Assembly (NCBI GenBank): GCA_003156495.1
Contig: PMHC01000018.1
Span: 1-35,469, forward strand
Reading direction: 5' to 3'
Origin: Acidobacteriaceae bacterium
GTDB taxonomy: Bacteria; Acidobacteriota; Terriglobia; Terriglobales; Acidobacteriaceae
Length of the DNA: 35,469 nucleotides
Part shown: piece by piece, positions 24,949 through 34,760 of the stretch
Position numbering within the stretch: the first letter of the stretch is position 1
Layout of the letters: each line of letters starts with the position of its first letter
Position numbers and translations under genes: made by a program
Notes under the pieces: model-generated
What the model was told of the DNA's origin: nothing
Seen by the model: the letters and a program-made list of their open reading frames with translations, nothing else
Databases searched by the model: none

Positions 24949-26703
24949 CTATCGCGCCTGATTCACCGGCGCATCGAGAAAGCGCCAGCTCTGCTTATAT
25001 TCCGGCGTGAGCGGTTGGTTTTCCATAAGCGCGCGCAGCAACTCGACCGGCATTTCGCTTTCTTGAAGAACCCGGTCGTTAAACTGCTTGTCGGTCATCT
25101 TGCCGCTGTCGACCATCTCTTCGCGCAGAGCGCGGAACTGCATGCCGCCGAGCAGATAGGCGCACTGGTAGAGCGGATTGTAGCTTCCGTTGAAGGAGCG
25201 GCGCACCTCGGCGGCGGCGTTGTCGCGCTCGTGGCCAACTTCGTTTACCAGATAATCGGTGGCCTGCTCGGGGGTCATCTTGCCCAGGTGGAAGCTGAGC
25301 GAGAAGACGATACGCGCGCAACGGTGCATGCGCCAGAATAGCGCGCCGATACGTTCCTCGGGCGTGGTGTTGAAACCGCGATCCCACAAGGTTAGCTCCC
25401 AGTAGAGCGCGTTACCCTCAACCCAGAAGGGCGTGTCGAACAACTGGCGATAGGGGCGGTTGCGGGCGATCGAGTACATCTGCAGCCAGTGGCCGGGGAT
25501 GAGCTCATGGAAGACGGTCGCATGTGCGAAGCCGTAGTTGTTGCCGCGCATGCTCATCAGCCGCTGGGCATAGGTCATCGAGTCGGTCGGATAGCTGATG
25601 TTGATGGTGTCGCCACCGGTGAAAAACGGGTTGACCAACTGCTGCTCGGAGGTCATCATGTCGGTCCGCCAGCCTTCACTGGCCAGGGCCGGCACCGTGA
25701 CCAGATTGTTTTTGACGACGTACTCCTCGCCCTGCTTGGCCAGCTTGTAGATCATCTGCGGCTGCTCGCCGGGGGCGACGTAGTGGTCCTTCACTTTTTC
25801 AAGCGCCTTGTGCCAGTCATCACCGTAACCCATTTCGCGGCTGGCTCGGATCATCTCGCGCTGGCACCAGGCCATTTGCTGGCGGGCCATCGCAATCAGT
25901 TCTTCCGGGGTGTAGGGAATCATTTCGTCGGAGAGTTGATCGAGCAGAGCCTGGCGGCCAATGGGGGTGCCAATGATGGTGGTCTTATCGCCGGCGGGGA
26001 CGCCAGCGACTTTTTCGCGCAGGAAGAGGACGTAGCTTTTGGCGACCTCATCGAAGTGCCTATAAGGAGTGGCGACCCACCAGGTGAACTCGGGATCGTA
26101 ACCGTTATAGAAGTCGAACCAGCGATGGAGCTGTTCGCGGAGCTGATCGAGATCGTCGGCGGCGCGCCAAGCGTCGATGCGGCTGGGGCGGCTGACGGAG
26201 GAGTCGAGTGTCTTTTCGATCGCGGCGCGTCGAGCGTCGAGCGCGGTTGCCATGGCGGCGAGACGGGCGGCGGTTTTTTCACCATCTGGGCGCAAAACGG
26301 CGCGGCGGTCGTCTTCGAGGGCAAAAACATCGGCGGCGATGGGCAGGAAGGTAGAGACCTGTTTCCACTGCGTGGCGGCTAAGGTTTGCGCGTGGCTGTC
26401 GCGGGCGAGAAAGTTTTTAAGCAGCAGGTAATCGACTTTGCCTTCCTGGTTGAGGGCGGCGAAATCGACGGCGTCGAGATCGTGCTTGGCGTCGGCGTCG
26501 AGGCGTGCAAAGCGGGACTGGGTGGTCGGGGAAAGCGGGTCAGTATAAACGTTGAAGAGGAGATTGCGGTCGGTATTGTAGCGCTCGATGAGCGTTTGCA
26601 CGGAATGGGCCGGGGCGGGCGTGATGGGGGCTGCCGAGGCAAGGACCGGAGAGAAGACCGGAGCGCAAAGTACACAAAGGACAAGACTACGAAGATGAGG
26701 CAC
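24949..26703 (-). CDS. Exported DUF885-family metallopeptidase-like protein
   Basis: The start is GTG at 26703, chosen because a perfect AGGAGG (26710-26715, minus strand) lies 6 nt before it and it opens a clean signal peptide (SLVLCVLCAPVFSPVLASA). An upstream in-frame ATG at 26778 would precede this. The 584-residue protein is helical throughout and has HELIPGH (His399 and His405) followed by WVEGNALYWE, the likely zinc-binding set of the DUF885 family, whose length it matches. Family members are thought to be peptidases. It is divergent from the hydroxyproline-dehydrogenase-type genes 140 nt away, which suggests a role in peptide breakdown upstream of that pathway; this link is inferred. 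Confidence 0.88.
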   Translation of the reverse strand: MPHLRSLVLCVLCAPVFSPVLASAAPITPAPAHSVQTLIERYNTDRNLLFNVYTDPLSPTTQSRFARLDADAKHDLDAVDFAALNQEGKVDYLLLKNFLARDSHAQTLAATQWKQVSTFLPIAADVFALEDDRRAVLRPDGEKTAARLAAMATALDARRAAIEKTLDSSVSRPSRIDAWRAADDLDQLREQLHRWFDFYNGYDPEFTWWVATPYRHFDEVAKSYVLFLREKVAGVPAGDKTTIIGTPIGRQALLDQLSDEMIPYTPEELIAMARQQMAWCQREMIRASREMGYGDDWHKALEKVKDHYVAPGEQPQMIYKLAKQGEEYVVKNNLVTVPALASEGWRTDMMTSEQQLVNPFFTGGDTINISYPTDSMTYAQRLMSMRGNNYGFAHATVFHELIPGHWLQMYSIARNRPYRQLFDTPFWVEGNALYWELTLWDRGFNTTPEERIGALFWRMHRCARIVFSLSFHLGKMTPEQATDYLVNEVGHERDNAAAEVRRSFNGSYNPLYQCAYLLGGMQFRALREEMVDSGKMTDKQFNDRVLQESEMPVELLRALMENQPLTPEYKQSWRFLDAPVNQAR

Positions 26704-26709
26704 CGCGAA

Positions 26710-26715
26710 CCTCCT
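26710..26715 (-). promoter_or_regulatory. Shine-Dalgarno AGGAGG deciding a GTG start
   Basis: Six nucleotides before the GTG at 26703 on the minus strand; it decides the DUF885 start. Confidence 0.75.
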
Positions 26716-26843
26716 AGAAAGCTGCGCGTAAGCATGAAATAAGATTGCTGGGCCTATGATATACAAAAATGAATGCAATATGGAACTACGAGTGTGCTTG
26801 ATTCACGCGCAGAAGAAAGCCGGATACAGGAGATGAAGTAGAG

Positions 26844-27086
26844 ATGGCGGAAGAGATCAGCTTAACCATCGACGGAGAGACGGTACGCGTGGCGCGGGGT
26901 ACGAGTGTGGCGGCGGCGATTTTGAAAACGGGCAAGCTGTCGCGTACCTCGGTGAGCGGCGAGCCGAGAGGGCCGTTTTGCGGTATGGGCATCTGCATGG
27001 AGTGTCGGGCGACGATTGACGGCGTGGCGCAGCAGACAACCTGCCGGCGGCAGTGCGAGCCGGGCATGGAGGTCGTGACGGGATGA
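26844..27086 (+). CDS. [2Fe-2S] small subunit of hydroxyproline-dehydrogenase/HcnA-type oxidoreductase
   Basis: This 80-residue protein has the ferredoxin-like cluster pattern C46-x4-C51-x2-C54-x12-C67 (GPFCGMGICMEC ... TTC), with an extra Cys71. This size and pattern match the gamma subunit of D-hydroxyproline dehydrogenases and the related HcnA, opine-oxidase and sarcosine-oxidase families. It would pass electrons within a membrane-associated flavoprotein complex. Its stop overlaps the next start (ATGA at 27083-27086), so the two are translationally coupled. The distant deaminase and semialdehyde dehydrogenase genes in this window favour hydroxyproline over cyanide or opine as the substrate. 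Confidence 0.85.
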   Translation: MAEEISLTIDGETVRVARGTSVAAAILKTGKLSRTSVSGEPRGPFCGMGICMECRATIDGVAQQTTCRRQCEPGMEVVTG

Positions 27087-28339
27087 CGGCGCAATTTGAT
27101 GTGGTGGTGGTGGGCGCGGGGCCGGGCGGCCTCGCCGCGGCGACGGTATCGGCCGAGGCCGGCCTGCGGGTGTGCGTGGTGGACGACAATCCGGCGGCGG
27201 GCGGACAAATTTGGCGCGGGCAAACGGAGAGCAACGGCCGGGCGCGAAGCTGGCTGGCACGTTTGCAGGCGACGCAGGCCACGGTGTGGAACGGCCTGCG
27301 GGTGGTGGATCTTGCGGCGGAGAAGCGGCTGCGGCTGGAAGGCGCGTCGGGCGGATGCGATCTCCTCTTTGACAAATTGATTGTGGCGACGGGGGCGCGC
27401 GAGCGTTTTTTGCCGTTTCCGGGCTGGACGCTGCCGGGCGTGATGGGCGCGGGCGGCGCGCAGGCACTGCTGAAAGCTGGGCTGAAGGTGCAGGGACGGC
27501 GGGCGGTGGTGGCCGGAAGCGGTCCGCTGCTGCTGGCGGTGGCCGCGAGCTTGCGCACGCACGGCGCGCAGGTGGCTGCGGTATGCGAACAGGCTCCACT
27601 GCGCCGGTTGGTGCGCTTTGGTGCGGGATTGTGGCGGCATGCCGGAAAGCTGGCGGAGGGCGTGCAGTATCAACTGCAGTCGCGGTTTGCGCCGTACCGT
27701 ACGAACTGCTGGGTGGCGCGGGCCGAGGGCGCCGGAAAGCTGGAACGCGTGGTATTGACGAACGGGCGGCGGCAGTGGACGGTGGCATGCGATCTGCTGG
27801 CTTGCGGCTTCAATCTGGTGCCGAATCTGGAGCTGCCGCTACTGCTGGGATGTCGCGTGGAAGAGGGCCTGATACAGGTGGATGCGCGGCAGCAAAGCTC
27901 GTGTGAGAACGTGTTTTGCGTTGGCGAGCTGACGGGCGTGGGCGGTTTAGACAAGGCTCTGTTGGAAGGCCAGATTGCCGGATGGGCCGCGGCGAGAGAC
28001 GCGCAACGGGTGCAAGCCCTGCAGCGCGGCCTTAAAAAACAGAAACAGTTTGCGCGGCGGTTGGAAGAGGCGTTTGCGCTGCGGCCGGAGCTGCGCTTGC
28101 TACCCGAGGCTGATACGCTGGTCTGCCGCTGCGAGGATGTTCCGTATGTGGCGTTATGCGGACGCAGCGGATGGCGCGATGCGAAGCTGCGCTCGCGCGT
28201 CGGAATGGGCGCCTGCCAGGGCCGGGTGTGCGGCGCGGCGGCGGAGTTTCTGTTTGGTTGGCAAAAACGCGACCGGCGTCCACCAGTGTTTCCAGCTACG
28301 GTGGCGACGATGGCGGGAGAAGAAAACAACAGGAACTAG
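27083..28339 (+). CDS. FAD/NAD(P)-binding subunit of hydroxyproline-dehydrogenase/HcnB-type oxidoreductase
   Basis: The start at 27083 overlaps the upstream stop in ATGA; an in-frame ATG at 27053 lies deep inside the previous gene and is rejected. The 418 residues contain an N-terminal FAD fold (VVVGAGPGGLAAA, 8-20), the ATG motif VATGARERFLPFPGW, and a second dinucleotide fold (AVVAGSGPLLLA near 141). The C-terminus is a BFD-like cluster domain (CRCED then GACQGRVCG). This is the layout of alpha subunits of D-hydroxyproline dehydrogenase, opine oxidase and HcnB. The DAO-type catalytic beta subunit that usually accompanies them is not in the window. Codon use is very GC-rich, which creates long false frames on the other strand. 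Confidence 0.88.
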   Translation: MTAQFDVVVVGAGPGGLAAATVSAEAGLRVCVVDDNPAAGGQIWRGQTESNGRARSWLARLQATQATVWNGLRVVDLAAEKRLRLEGASGGCDLLFDKLIVATGARERFLPFPGWTLPGVMGAGGAQALLKAGLKVQGRRAVVAGSGPLLLAVAASLRTHGAQVAAVCEQAPLRRLVRFGAGLWRHAGKLAEGVQYQLQSRFAPYRTNCWVARAEGAGKLERVVLTNGRRQWTVACDLLACGFNLVPNLELPLLLGCRVEEGLIQVDARQQSSCENVFCVGELTGVGGLDKALLEGQIAGWAAARDAQRVQALQRGLKKQKQFARRLEEAFALRPELRLLPEADTLVCRCEDVPYVALCGRSGWRDAKLRSRVGMGACQGRVCGAAAEFLFGWQKRDRRPPVFPATVATMAGEENNRN

Positions 28340-28856
28340 GTGTTTGTGCGTGGATTTGGGAGAAGGCCAGCCGATTGTGTCGGCGTCGGAGCAAGATGAG
28401 GGGAGCATCTATCTATACATCTCTACGACGGGCAGAGGTGTGCGGTGCAACGGTAGATTACGCGTGGCGTCTGGGAGGTGCGTGCGGCGGACACGGCGCG
28501 AGCGGGGCGCATAGTGAGCGCAAGCTGCTGAATTTTTTTTTGTCGAACCTGCGGGAGGTGCGGTAGCCGGTGTGGAACAAGAAAGGCGCAACTGCAACAA
28601 ACCAAAAGTGATTTTTCAGAGTGGCCGAAAAGGTGCTGTTTTGGGCGTGTATTTTTGTGAAGCACGCAAAAAAAAACAGTAAAAATCTCTTGCGTCGGAT
28701 GCAGATAAAAATACATAATCGTATCCACTTGATGTAGACAACGGTGCATACGTTCAATAAGCACGAGTAAACGTTTGCCCATCTGTTGATAAAAGTCAAT
28801 CAAACGCATCCTTAGCGCAGCGCTATTTACCAAATTTTGGAGGGGGGACAAAGACG
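28340..28856. other. 517-nt leader region before the third receptor
   Basis: No gene is convincing here; minus-strand frames have no family signature and lack good start signals. Composition changes from GC-rich to AT-rich at about 28530-28830, with A- and T-runs near 28530 and 28670. A weak promoter-like pair TTGCGT (28690) and TACATAAT, 16 nt apart, could serve the receptor. A GGAGGGGGGA Shine-Dalgarno precedes its ATG. Confidence 0.35.
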
Positions 28857-31800
28857 ATGCAACGATATAGAAACTTAACGCTTTGGTTGAGCATGTTTCT
28901 GGTCTTGATAGGGATTGCAACGCTCTGCAGGGCGCAGTCCGGATCTCAAGGCACAGTTTCGGTCACGGTGGAAGATGTGACCGGTGGTGTGGTTCCTGAC
29001 GCCGATCTAACTTTGGTGGCATTGGCGACCAACGATACGCATTATGCAAAAACGAAGTCTGTCGGCAATGCCGTTTTTCCATATCTGGCGATTGGACATT
29101 ACAAGCTGTCGGTTTCCAGAGCGGGCTACGAATCGACGGTATTGCAGGATATCACCGTGCAGGCGGCGCAGACCACGGATTTGCATGTGAAGTTAAAGGT
29201 TGGCGCATCATCGGAAGTGGTGACGGTAACCTCCTCGGCGACGCCGCTGATTGAGACGACGCAGAATTCACTGGTTACAGTTATCGATCCGGGATTCATC
29301 CAGAATCTACCGATGGTAGGGCGCGATGTTTCGATTTTTGCGACGCTGGTGCCCGGATACGCAGGCATACCTGGAGAATCTTCTTCCGGCGGCAATGGAA
29401 GCTGGAATGGCAAGGTTTCGATGGATGGCGGTTCTGATGTTGATGGCGTGCCGCAGTCGGCTACGCGCAGCAAGGGCAATGGCATTGTAGGCGCCGGAGT
29501 TTCGGCGCGCATCGAAAATATTTCCGAAATGTCGGTGCAGACCGATCAGATCGATGTGGATCAGGGCTTCGGACAGAACAGCATGCAGGTCAGCTTTGTG
29601 ACGAAGAGCGGTACCAACAAGTTTCACGGAGAAGCTTTTGGCGATCTGCAAAACGACGGTTTGAATGCCAATAGCTGGGCGAACAACGCCTCCGGTATCC
29701 GCAAGGACAAGCTGATCTATACCGACTGGGGCGTGAGTGTGGGTGGTCCGGTGCTCAAGAACAAACTGTTCTTCTATGGTACGTTCGCCAAGCGCACGAT
29801 TCCGGGTTCTTACACGTCATCGGCCACGACGCTATCGTCGGCGGCGCAGGCTGGAAATTTCAGCTATATCTGGACGGACGCGAACGGCAACACGCAAACG
29901 AGCACGGCAAACGTGTACACGCTGGCCCAGGGGCAAGGCGTGACGGACGCGGCAGACTCCGCGGTCACGTCGGAGATCTCACTGATCAACAGCAATGCGA
30001 TTCCGGCGGGCAAGCTAACGACGAGCAATAGCGACTCTAACGTAAACTCGCTGAGCTGGAAGGTAGACAGCCCGACGCACCGCTATTATCCGCTGGTTCG
30101 CTTGGACTACAACATGTCACCGACGGTGCGCATGGGACTGTCGTGGATGATGTCGTCAGTTTCAGAGCCGCATGTTTACGGACCCTATATGCCCGGTTCT
30201 TCATTCGCGGGACAGAACACCGGCTATACCGCTTCGAACTACATCATGAGCTACCGGCTGGACTGGAACGCAACGCCGAACCTGATTAACGAATTTCGCG
30301 CCGGATTCAACTACAACAAGGCATGCTTCAGTTGCTCAGCGACAAAGGCTTACGCATCAAACCCCTACATCTACTGGGCGTTGGGCAGCTCGGGCCAGCA
30401 GTATTACACGCCGCAGAGCAGAGAGTATCCGATGGTCGTGCTATCCGACACGGTCAGCTGGCAGAAGAAGTCGCATACGATCAAATTCGGCGTTTCGGGC
30501 TATCACGAACAGGATCACTACTGGAATCCGCCGCTCGGATACTGGAACATCGATCTGGGCATGGCATCGGCCGATCCGGCGCAGAACGCATTTACGTCGG
30601 CGACGCTGCCGAATTCGACCTCGAGCCAGCAGAGCGAAGCGGCGAATCTTTACGCAACGCTGACCGGCCGAGTAACGTCCATCACCACCCAGCACGCGTA
30701 TTCGCAGGCGACTAAGACGTATAACACGGGTGTGGGCGGTTACAACCTGGATGAAGTCTCGTTGGCGTGGGGTTTATTCGCGCAGGATTCGTGGCGCGTG
30801 ACTCCGCACCTGACAATCAACTACGGACTACGCTGGGACTTCACGGGCGACAATCACGACTTGACCGGCGCTTATCACAACGTGGCTCCAGACTCGATCT
30901 ATGGACCGACGGCGGTGGGGCAGCTTTTCCAGCCGGGCGTAATGAATGGCAACATGGACCCGGTGTACAAGCTGAATCCGCATGCGTACGCGCCGTGGCG
31001 TGTGACGCCGCAGCCGCAACTGGGCTTGGCCTGGAATCCATTGGTTGAAGACGGTTTTCTGGGCAGGCTGCTGGGCGGATCGAAGACGACGATCCGGAGC
31101 GGCATTTCGCTGAAGCGTTTTACCGAACCCTACCAGACGTATTGGGATTACGCGTCGGACTGGGGCTCGTTCTTCTACAACAGCTCCAGCTACACAGCGA
31201 GTTCGGCCTCGACAAAGGGCTACTTCAAGGCAGGCAGTGTGAAGTTGTCGAGCGTGACGGGAAGCAATTATCTGAGCACGGCGGTGAGCGACAACTTTGT
31301 TACTTCTCCGACGAGCTGGGTAACGGAAGCTCCCGAGTCGTCCTATACGTATCTGAGCCAGCCGGCGATCAATGGCATGGACCCGCATATTCCGGAGCCT
31401 GACATTATCTCGTGGAACCTCGGGTTCCAGCGCCAGTTGGGCAACACGCGGGCGATCGAAGTCCGCTATGTGGCAAACCGTTCTTATCACCAGTGGCTGG
31501 CCATCAATCCGAACGAAGTCAACATTTTCGAGAATGGTTTTTCGTCGGAGTTTCAGAAAGCGCAGCAGAACCAGAAGATCAACTACGCGAACTTGAAGTC
31601 CGCCAATCCTACGATGACGCTGGCGAGTGCGCCGTTTGGTAATCTGGGTTACTCGGGCGACGTGGCGCTGCCGATTTTGACGCAAGCGTTCTCGAACGAA
31701 GGCACGGACGGCTATGGCGAGTCACCGGACTTTTCAAACAACTATTACACCAACCTGGTAGCGAATGGCGCGGCGGGAACGACGGCATATTCTCTGGTGA

Positions 31801-32772
31801 ACAACGATGGATACGGCTATCCGTTGTGCAACCTGCTGGGCTCGGCCTTTACGCCTTGCACCTCGGTCTTCGGTTATACGGGGTCAGGAAACTATCCACT
31901 GAACTTCTTCCAGGCGAATCCTTATTCCGGCGGCAATTCGACGGGATATTTGACGGGCATGGGGTACTCGACTTACCAGTCGATGCAGGTGGACTTCCGC
32001 CAGCAGCAGTGGCATGGGTTGCAGGTGGAAGCCAACTACGTCTGGTCGCACACTCTGGGCAATGGCGGCGGCAGCAGCGCCGGCGGCGGAGTTGGTCACA
32101 GTCCGCTGATGACACTGCATAACCTGCACATGAATTATCGTCCGGCGAACTTCGATATCCGGCATGTAATCCACATCAACGGTACGTACGCGCTGCCGAT
32201 TGGGCGTGGCAAGCAGTGGCTGAATAGCGACAATATATTGAGCCGCGTGGCAGGCAACTGGACGGTCGGCACTATTGTGACCATACAGACCGGCACACCG
32301 ACGCAAATGACGGGCGGATGGGACACCTACAACGAGTATTCGGATGGCGGTGCGCAAGCTGCAGAAAGCGGTAGGCGTTCACCGCCTGTCGAAGTCGCAG
32401 CAAGCAAACTTGAATGGTTCAAGCTCCTATGTGCTAATGGTTGATCCGAAGTATCTGACATCGTCAACGATCGGCGGCGCCAACAGTAACTACATCAACT
32501 CCAACACCACGGCGGGCACTTATGGCGCGATTCCGTACCTGTATGGTCCGCATGGGTTCTATCAGGATGTTTCGTTGACCAAGGAATTTCCGCTATACCG
32601 GGAAGCCCGGGTCAAGTTCCAGGGGGTAGCGCAAAATGCGTGGAACCACCCGGTATTTGGCAACACGGGTACGCTGATGGACGTTTCGGCGCAGAGCACG
32701 ACCTTCGGCGAGCAGAGCGGTCCTAGCAACAGTCCTCGTTCGATGGATGTTCGACTCACGGTCGAATTCTAA
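28857..32772 (+). pseudogene. Oar-like TonB-dependent receptor disrupted by one frameshift near the 3' end
   Basis: From ATG 28857 (strong Shine-Dalgarno) the first frame runs to a stop at 32444 and has a signal peptide (ending CRAQ), a carboxypeptidase-regulatory-like domain, a plug (IQNLPMVGRDVSIFATLVPG) and most of the barrel. After DTYNEYSDGG near 32340-32350 it turns into nonsense. The +1 frame continues the receptor from VRKLQKAVGVHRLSKSQQ to 32772, ending in the outer-membrane-type VRLTVEF. One surplus base (or two missing) near 32345-32350 explains it, so this is either a sequencing error or a young pseudogene. Without the last 120 residues the barrel could not close. It sits between the hydroxyproline-type genes, suggesting uptake of related peptides. 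Confidence 0.85.
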
Positions 32773-32777
32773 AAGAT

Positions 32778-32810
32778 ACAGCGGGCCTCCAGATGATGGG
32801 GGCCTGCTGT
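32778..32810 (+). other. Imperfect 13-bp hairpin just after the third receptor
   Basis: ACAGCGGGCCTCC pairs with GGGGGCCTGCTGT (two G-U pairs, 7-nt loop), 5 nt after the stop. No T-tract follows; a second, classical terminator lies 22 nt further on. Confidence 0.55.
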
Positions 32811-32831
32811 TGAACACTGAATACTGAATGC

Positions 32832-32866
32832 GAGCCGTATTTCCTCCCGGAGTACGGCTCTTTTTT
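32832..32866 (+). terminator. Rho-independent terminator of the third receptor
   Basis: GAGCCGTA and TACGGCTC form an 8-bp stem, followed directly by TTTTTT. This is a classical terminator in the receptor's direction. Confidence 0.9.
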
Positions 32867-33009
32867 GTCTTTAAAGCATTTTCACCGATGGTGTAGTGGA
32901 AATATGGGTTGGAAAAGACTTTACAGCGACTGTGAAAATGCCCCGACCGGCGTCATCGACATTTTTGGCGAGCGCGGAAGCTGGTAGCGTGCGACCGGTA
33001 TGAAAGATG

Positions 33010-33038
33010 AAGGGGAGCCCAGGCGGCTCCCCTTTTTA
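33010..33038. terminator. Convergent-region terminator between receptor and semialdehyde dehydrogenase
   Basis: AAGGGGAGCC and GGCTCCCCTT form a 10-bp stem with a 5-nt loop, followed by a T-run on the plus strand. It lies 20 nt past the stop of the minus-strand dehydrogenase, so it probably ends transcripts from both sides, more strongly on the plus strand. Confidence 0.85.
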
Positions 33039-33057
33039 TTGCGCAAACGCTGCCAGT

Positions 33058-34647
33058 TTAGCCAATGGCCGCGCGGGTTTCTTTGCCGTCGACGAGGCGA
33101 AGGATGCCAAGCGGATTGGCGTCTTGCAGCTCGGCCGGCAGCAGCGCATCGGGCAGGCTCTGGTAGCAGACCGGGCGCACGAAGCGGTCAATGGCCCGCG
33201 TGCCGACGGAGGTAAAGCGCGCGTCGGAGGCCGCCGGATAGGGGCCGCCATGCACCATTGCGTGCGAGACTTCGACGCCGGTCGGAAAGGCGTTGGCGAT
33301 GACGCGGCCGGCTTTGGTGGCGAGCACGTCAATCAACTCGCGTTGCGCGGCCAGGTCGGCTTCAGTGCCGAAGAGGGTTGCGGTCAACTGGCCGTCAAGC
33401 GCGCCGGCCGCGCGCACATAGCTGGCCAGATCGGGGCACTCGATCAGCAGCGTCGTCGGGCCGAAGATTTCTTCAGCCAGCGCGGGCCGCGCTTGAAAAT
33501 CAGCCAGCGTTGTGCTGTAGAGATGCGGCGCGGCGTGGCAGAACGGCGCTTCGCCAGAATTTTTGGCCTCAGCCACGCGCGCGGCTTGCTTGGCTCGCTC
33601 GCCGGTGAGCTGTGTATAGGCTTGGGCGATGCCTGGCGTTAGCAGCGGTAGCGGCGCGGCGTTGGCAACCAGTTTTTTCAGATGCGCGACAAAGGCTTCG
33701 GCTCCAGTCATCTTCGTCCAGAAGATCAGGCCCGGCTTGGTGCAGAACTGGCCCGAGCCGAGGGTGAAGGAGGCGAAGAGATTTTGCGCGAAGCCTTCCG
33801 GATCGGCGGCGAGCAGTTCGGGCAACACGAAGAGCGGATTAACGCTCGACATTTCGGTAAAACACGGGATAGGCTGTGGCCGGCTGGCGGCCAGATCCAT
33901 CAGCGCGCGGCCGCCGCGCTGCGAGCCGGTAAAGGCCACGGCCTGCACGGCCGGATGCAGCACGAGCGTCAGTCCCAGCTTATTGCCAAGGCCGTAGAGC
34001 AAGGAAAAGACACCTTCGGGAAGTTGCTCGGCGGCTATGGCCTGCTGAATCGCGACGGCTACGATTTCGCCGGTCGCGGGATGGGCGGGATGGGCTTTGA
34101 AGATCACCGGGCAACCGGCGGCCAGTGCGGCGGCGGTGTCACCGCCAGCGGTTGAAAAGGCCAGCGGGAAGTTGCTGGCGCCGAAGACGACGACGGGACC
34201 AAGCGGACGGAGCAGCGAGCGCAGCGCCGGGCGCGGCATCGGTTTGCGGTCGGGCAGGGCAGTGTCGATGCGCGCGCGCACCCAAGAACCGTCTTCGAGA
34301 ATCGAAGCGAAGAGACGTAACTGGCCGGTGATGCGCGCCGTTTCGCCCTGCAGTCGTTGGAGGGAGAGGCCGCTTTCAGCGTGGGCGCGCTCGACGAGCG
34401 GTTCTGCAACGGCGTCAAGATTGGCGGCGATGCGGCGCAGCAACGCCGCGCGCTGCTTACCCGAGGCTGCGGCAAAAGGCGCGGCGGCCTGAGCGGCCAA
34501 CTGCACGGCCCGCTCGATTTCATCGTCGCCGGCTTCGGCGTAGCCCGGCTCAAGTCGCGCTCCGGTCAAAGGATTGATTCCATAAAAAGCCGCGCTCTCG
34601 CCCGCGCCGCGTTGTCTGCCGATGAACGAACGTCCTGTCAGTTCCAT
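33058..34647 (-). CDS. Alpha-ketoglutarate semialdehyde (2,5-dioxopentanoate) dehydrogenase
   Basis: The ATG at 34647 has GAGGAG just upstream; an in-frame TTG at 34674 is rejected. The 529-residue aldehyde dehydrogenase carries the active-site Asn159 (GASNFPLAFS), general base Glu265 (FTEMSSVNP) and nucleophile Cys302 (GSGQFCTKPG). The sequence near the end, RFVRPVCYQSLPDALLP, is typical of the type III KGSADH group. It oxidises 2-oxoglutarate semialdehyde to 2-oxoglutarate with NAD(P). This is the last step of hydroxyproline degradation, and also of oxidative pentose and glucarate pathways. A DapA-family gene lies 113 nt upstream on the same strand, and hydroxyproline-dehydrogenase-type subunits lie 5 kb away, favouring the first. 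Confidence 0.92.
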   Translation of the reverse strand: MELTGRSFIGRQRGAGESAAFYGINPLTGARLEPGYAEAGDDEIERAVQLAAQAAAPFAAASGKQRAALLRRIAANLDAVAEPLVERAHAESGLSLQRLQGETARITGQLRLFASILEDGSWVRARIDTALPDRKPMPRPALRSLLRPLGPVVVFGASNFPLAFSTAGGDTAAALAAGCPVIFKAHPAHPATGEIVAVAIQQAIAAEQLPEGVFSLLYGLGNKLGLTLVLHPAVQAVAFTGSQRGGRALMDLAASRPQPIPCFTEMSSVNPLFVLPELLAADPEGFAQNLFASFTLGSGQFCTKPGLIFWTKMTGAEAFVAHLKKLVANAAPLPLLTPGIAQAYTQLTGERAKQAARVAEAKNSGEAPFCHAAPHLYSTTLADFQARPALAEEIFGPTTLLIECPDLASYVRAAGALDGQLTATLFGTEADLAAQRELIDVLATKAGRVIANAFPTGVEVSHAMVHGGPYPAASDARFTSVGTRAIDRFVRPVCYQSLPDALLPAELQDANPLGILRLVDGKETRAAIG

Positions 34648-34760
34648 GCCACTCCTCTTTTTTTTGCGTACCAAGAAACACTATTGCAACGAACGGGATT
34701 CGCCGTCGAGAGAGAAAGCGGTGCGAATCCCGTGTCGATTTCAGTTTGCCTGTGCGAAGC

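Noticed and set aside
25489-26382. 297-codon plus-strand frame opposite DUF885
   Set aside because: The DUF885 frame has a signal peptide, Shine-Dalgarno and zinc motif; the opposite frame has none.
26786-27788. Minus-strand frames of about 230-310 codons opposite the FAD-subunit gene
   Set aside because: They are Pro/Arg/Ser-rich with no domain signature and exist because the plus-strand genes are extremely GC-rich; the plus-strand proteins have clear cofactor motifs.
28423-28920. Minus-strand frame of 165 codons upstream of and overlapping the third receptor
   Set aside because: It crosses the receptor start and promoter region, includes low-complexity A/T runs, and has no family signature.
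30828-31685. 285-codon minus-strand frame opposite the third receptor
   Set aside because: Arg-rich shadow; the receptor frame is intact through this stretch.
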